The translations under genes and the position numbers were made by a program. Of a stretch of 54,380 nt of DNA, positions 53,835-54,380 are shown one piece after another. Every line of letters begins with the position of its first letter. Position 1 is the stretch's first letter. The DNA comes from Bacteroidaceae bacterium (GTDB lineage Bacteria; Bacteroidota; Bacteroidia; Bacteroidales; Bacteroidaceae), in the NCBI GenBank assembly GCA_017647975.1, contig JAGCJL010000018.1:1-54380 (forward strand). Reading direction: 5' to 3'. A model generated the notes under the pieces. That model was not told where the DNA came from and did no database searches. It worked only from the letters and a program-made list of their open reading frames with translations.

Positions 53835-54380
53835 TTACTTTACAAGCATCTTCTTGCCGTTTACGATGTATATTCCGTTGGTCGCCTTATTGACAACTCG
53901 TCCTGTGAGGTCATATATAGTTTGTGTACCATTTTCAGCCTCAATAGAATCAATAGAGTTTTCATCATCACCATTGTCTTCTCCAATAGTCCATGTGTAT
54001 GTACCCTCGCAATGTGCATTTTTGGCATGCCAAGTCTTCACTACATATCCTTCCACTATAGAATCCTCTGCAGCATGGTTAACAATAACGTCAGCCAAGT
54101 CCAATGTGTATTTGCCTTCTTCAGTGATAGGTGTTATCTCCCATTCATTAGCTTTGTTGTACACTGCATTTACAAGATATACAATCTTATTACTTATACC
54201 TGCATTTGCATCAAATGTCAGGGTGTATTCTTCTTTCTCACCTTTCAATTTTATCTCACGTGAAACCTGTTGCCAGTTTTCATCTTGATAAAGTTCTACG
54301 GTCTGGTTGAATTCTATGATAATTATGTCAATTTGATCAACCGGACCGGCCTCAGGTGTTACGCTTACAACATCCAATGG
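53835..54380 (-). CDS. C-terminal part of a secreted protein with a type IX-like sorting tail
   Basis: The gene enters from the right edge; 181 codons with the stop are visible and no start is present. The visible part has beta-rich Ig-like sequence (VTPEAGPVDQIDIIIIEFNQ) and a C-terminal element ending IYDLTGRVVNKATNGIYIVNGKK plus MLVK, split here only for length. This tail is typical of Bacteroidales secreted proteins and resembles the sorting domain of type IX secretion. The main domain and function are outside the window. Confidence 0.75.
   Translation of the reverse strand, partial: PLDVVSVTPEAGPVDQIDIIIIEFNQTVELYQDENWQQVSREIKLKGEKEEYTLTFDANAGISNKIVYLVNAVYNKANEWEITPITEEGKYTLDLADVIVNHAAEDSIVEGYVVKTWHAKNAHCEGTYTWTIGEDNGDDENSIDSIEAENGTQTIYDLTGRVVNKATNGIYIVNGKKMLVK

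Noticed and set aside
53823-54288. Two overlapping plus-strand open frames near the right edge
   Set aside because: Both are antisense to the partial secreted-protein gene, whose tail is clearly coding, and they start inside the terminator.
1-54380. tRNA, rRNA, CRISPR array, insertion sequence, prophage or integrated element
   Set aside because: No cloverleaf-like sequence, spaced repeat array, transposase or integrase, flanking duplication or change in codon style was seen.

Overview
The window is a 54.4 kb stretch of a chromosome from a Bacteroidota bacterium, most likely order Bacteroidales. The evidence is a SusC/SusD pair with DUF4843 and PKD-like lipoproteins, AT-rich leaders without strong Shine-Dalgarno sites, several promoters of the Bacteroides form (TTTG, about 20 bp, TAnnTTTG), the gene order pdxJ-exbB-exbD-tonB, and a right-edge protein ending in the tail typical of secreted Bacteroidales proteins. 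I cannot assign a genus. No rRNA, tRNA, CRISPR array, insertion sequence, phage gene or broken gene was found. Coding density is high, and only one intergenic stretch reaches about 300 bp.

Layout, left to right. (1) 1-6729, phosphate acquisition: the start of a divergent response regulator (PhoB-like by context), a porin, pstS-pstC-pstA-pstB, and a Na+/phosphate cotransporter with a PhoU-like tail. Four 11-bp direct repeats in front of the cotransporter look like a Pho box. (2) 6759-10100: mfd on the minus strand. (3) 10280-16554, plus strand: a thioesterase, a small membrane protein, a succinate/acetate CoA-transferase, an SPOUT rRNA/tRNA methyltransferase, an MsbA-like ABC exporter, a LOG-family hydrolase and a PfkB sugar kinase. 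(4) 16599-21331: a His-rich metal-efflux adaptor and its RND pump. (5) 21425-23084, minus strand: a secreted orphan protein and nadK. (6) 23223-30721, plus strand: pdxJ, the ExbB-ExbD-TonB energising complex, a DJ-1 protein, ispD, recG, ndk and an M23/LysM peptidase. (7) 30889-38796, minus strand: tsaB, a DUF4290 gene, murA, rimM, a degenerate LytM protein, dxr, rseP and alkaline phosphatase. (8) 39010-41032, plus strand: yicC, gmk, nadD. (9) 41156-53828: an apparently single 12.5 kb transcription unit with a Trx-less secreted protein, SusC, SusD, DUF4843 lipoprotein, PKD-like lipoprotein and three thioredoxin-fold lipoprotein/periplasmic proteins. (10) The right edge holds the C-terminal part of a secreted protein on the minus strand.

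How the genes work together. The ExbB-ExbD-TonB set could energise the SusC transporter of region 9. The phosphate block brings phosphate across the outer membrane (porin) and the inner membrane (Pst at high affinity, the cotransporter at lower affinity), and the alkaline phosphatase could release it from organic esters. Regions 6 and 7 are largely housekeeping: cell-wall synthesis (murA), isoprenoid synthesis (ispD, dxr), cofactors (nadK, nadD, pdxJ) and repair (mfd, recG).

The most distinctive items are the thiol-redox SusCD operon, whose last thioredoxin has CNKS in place of CxxC and whose first protein looks like the same architecture without its thioredoxin domain; the candidate Pho box; MurA with Asp where fosfomycin-sensitive enzymes have Cys; and an M23-fold protein that keeps the zinc ligands but lacks both catalytic histidines.
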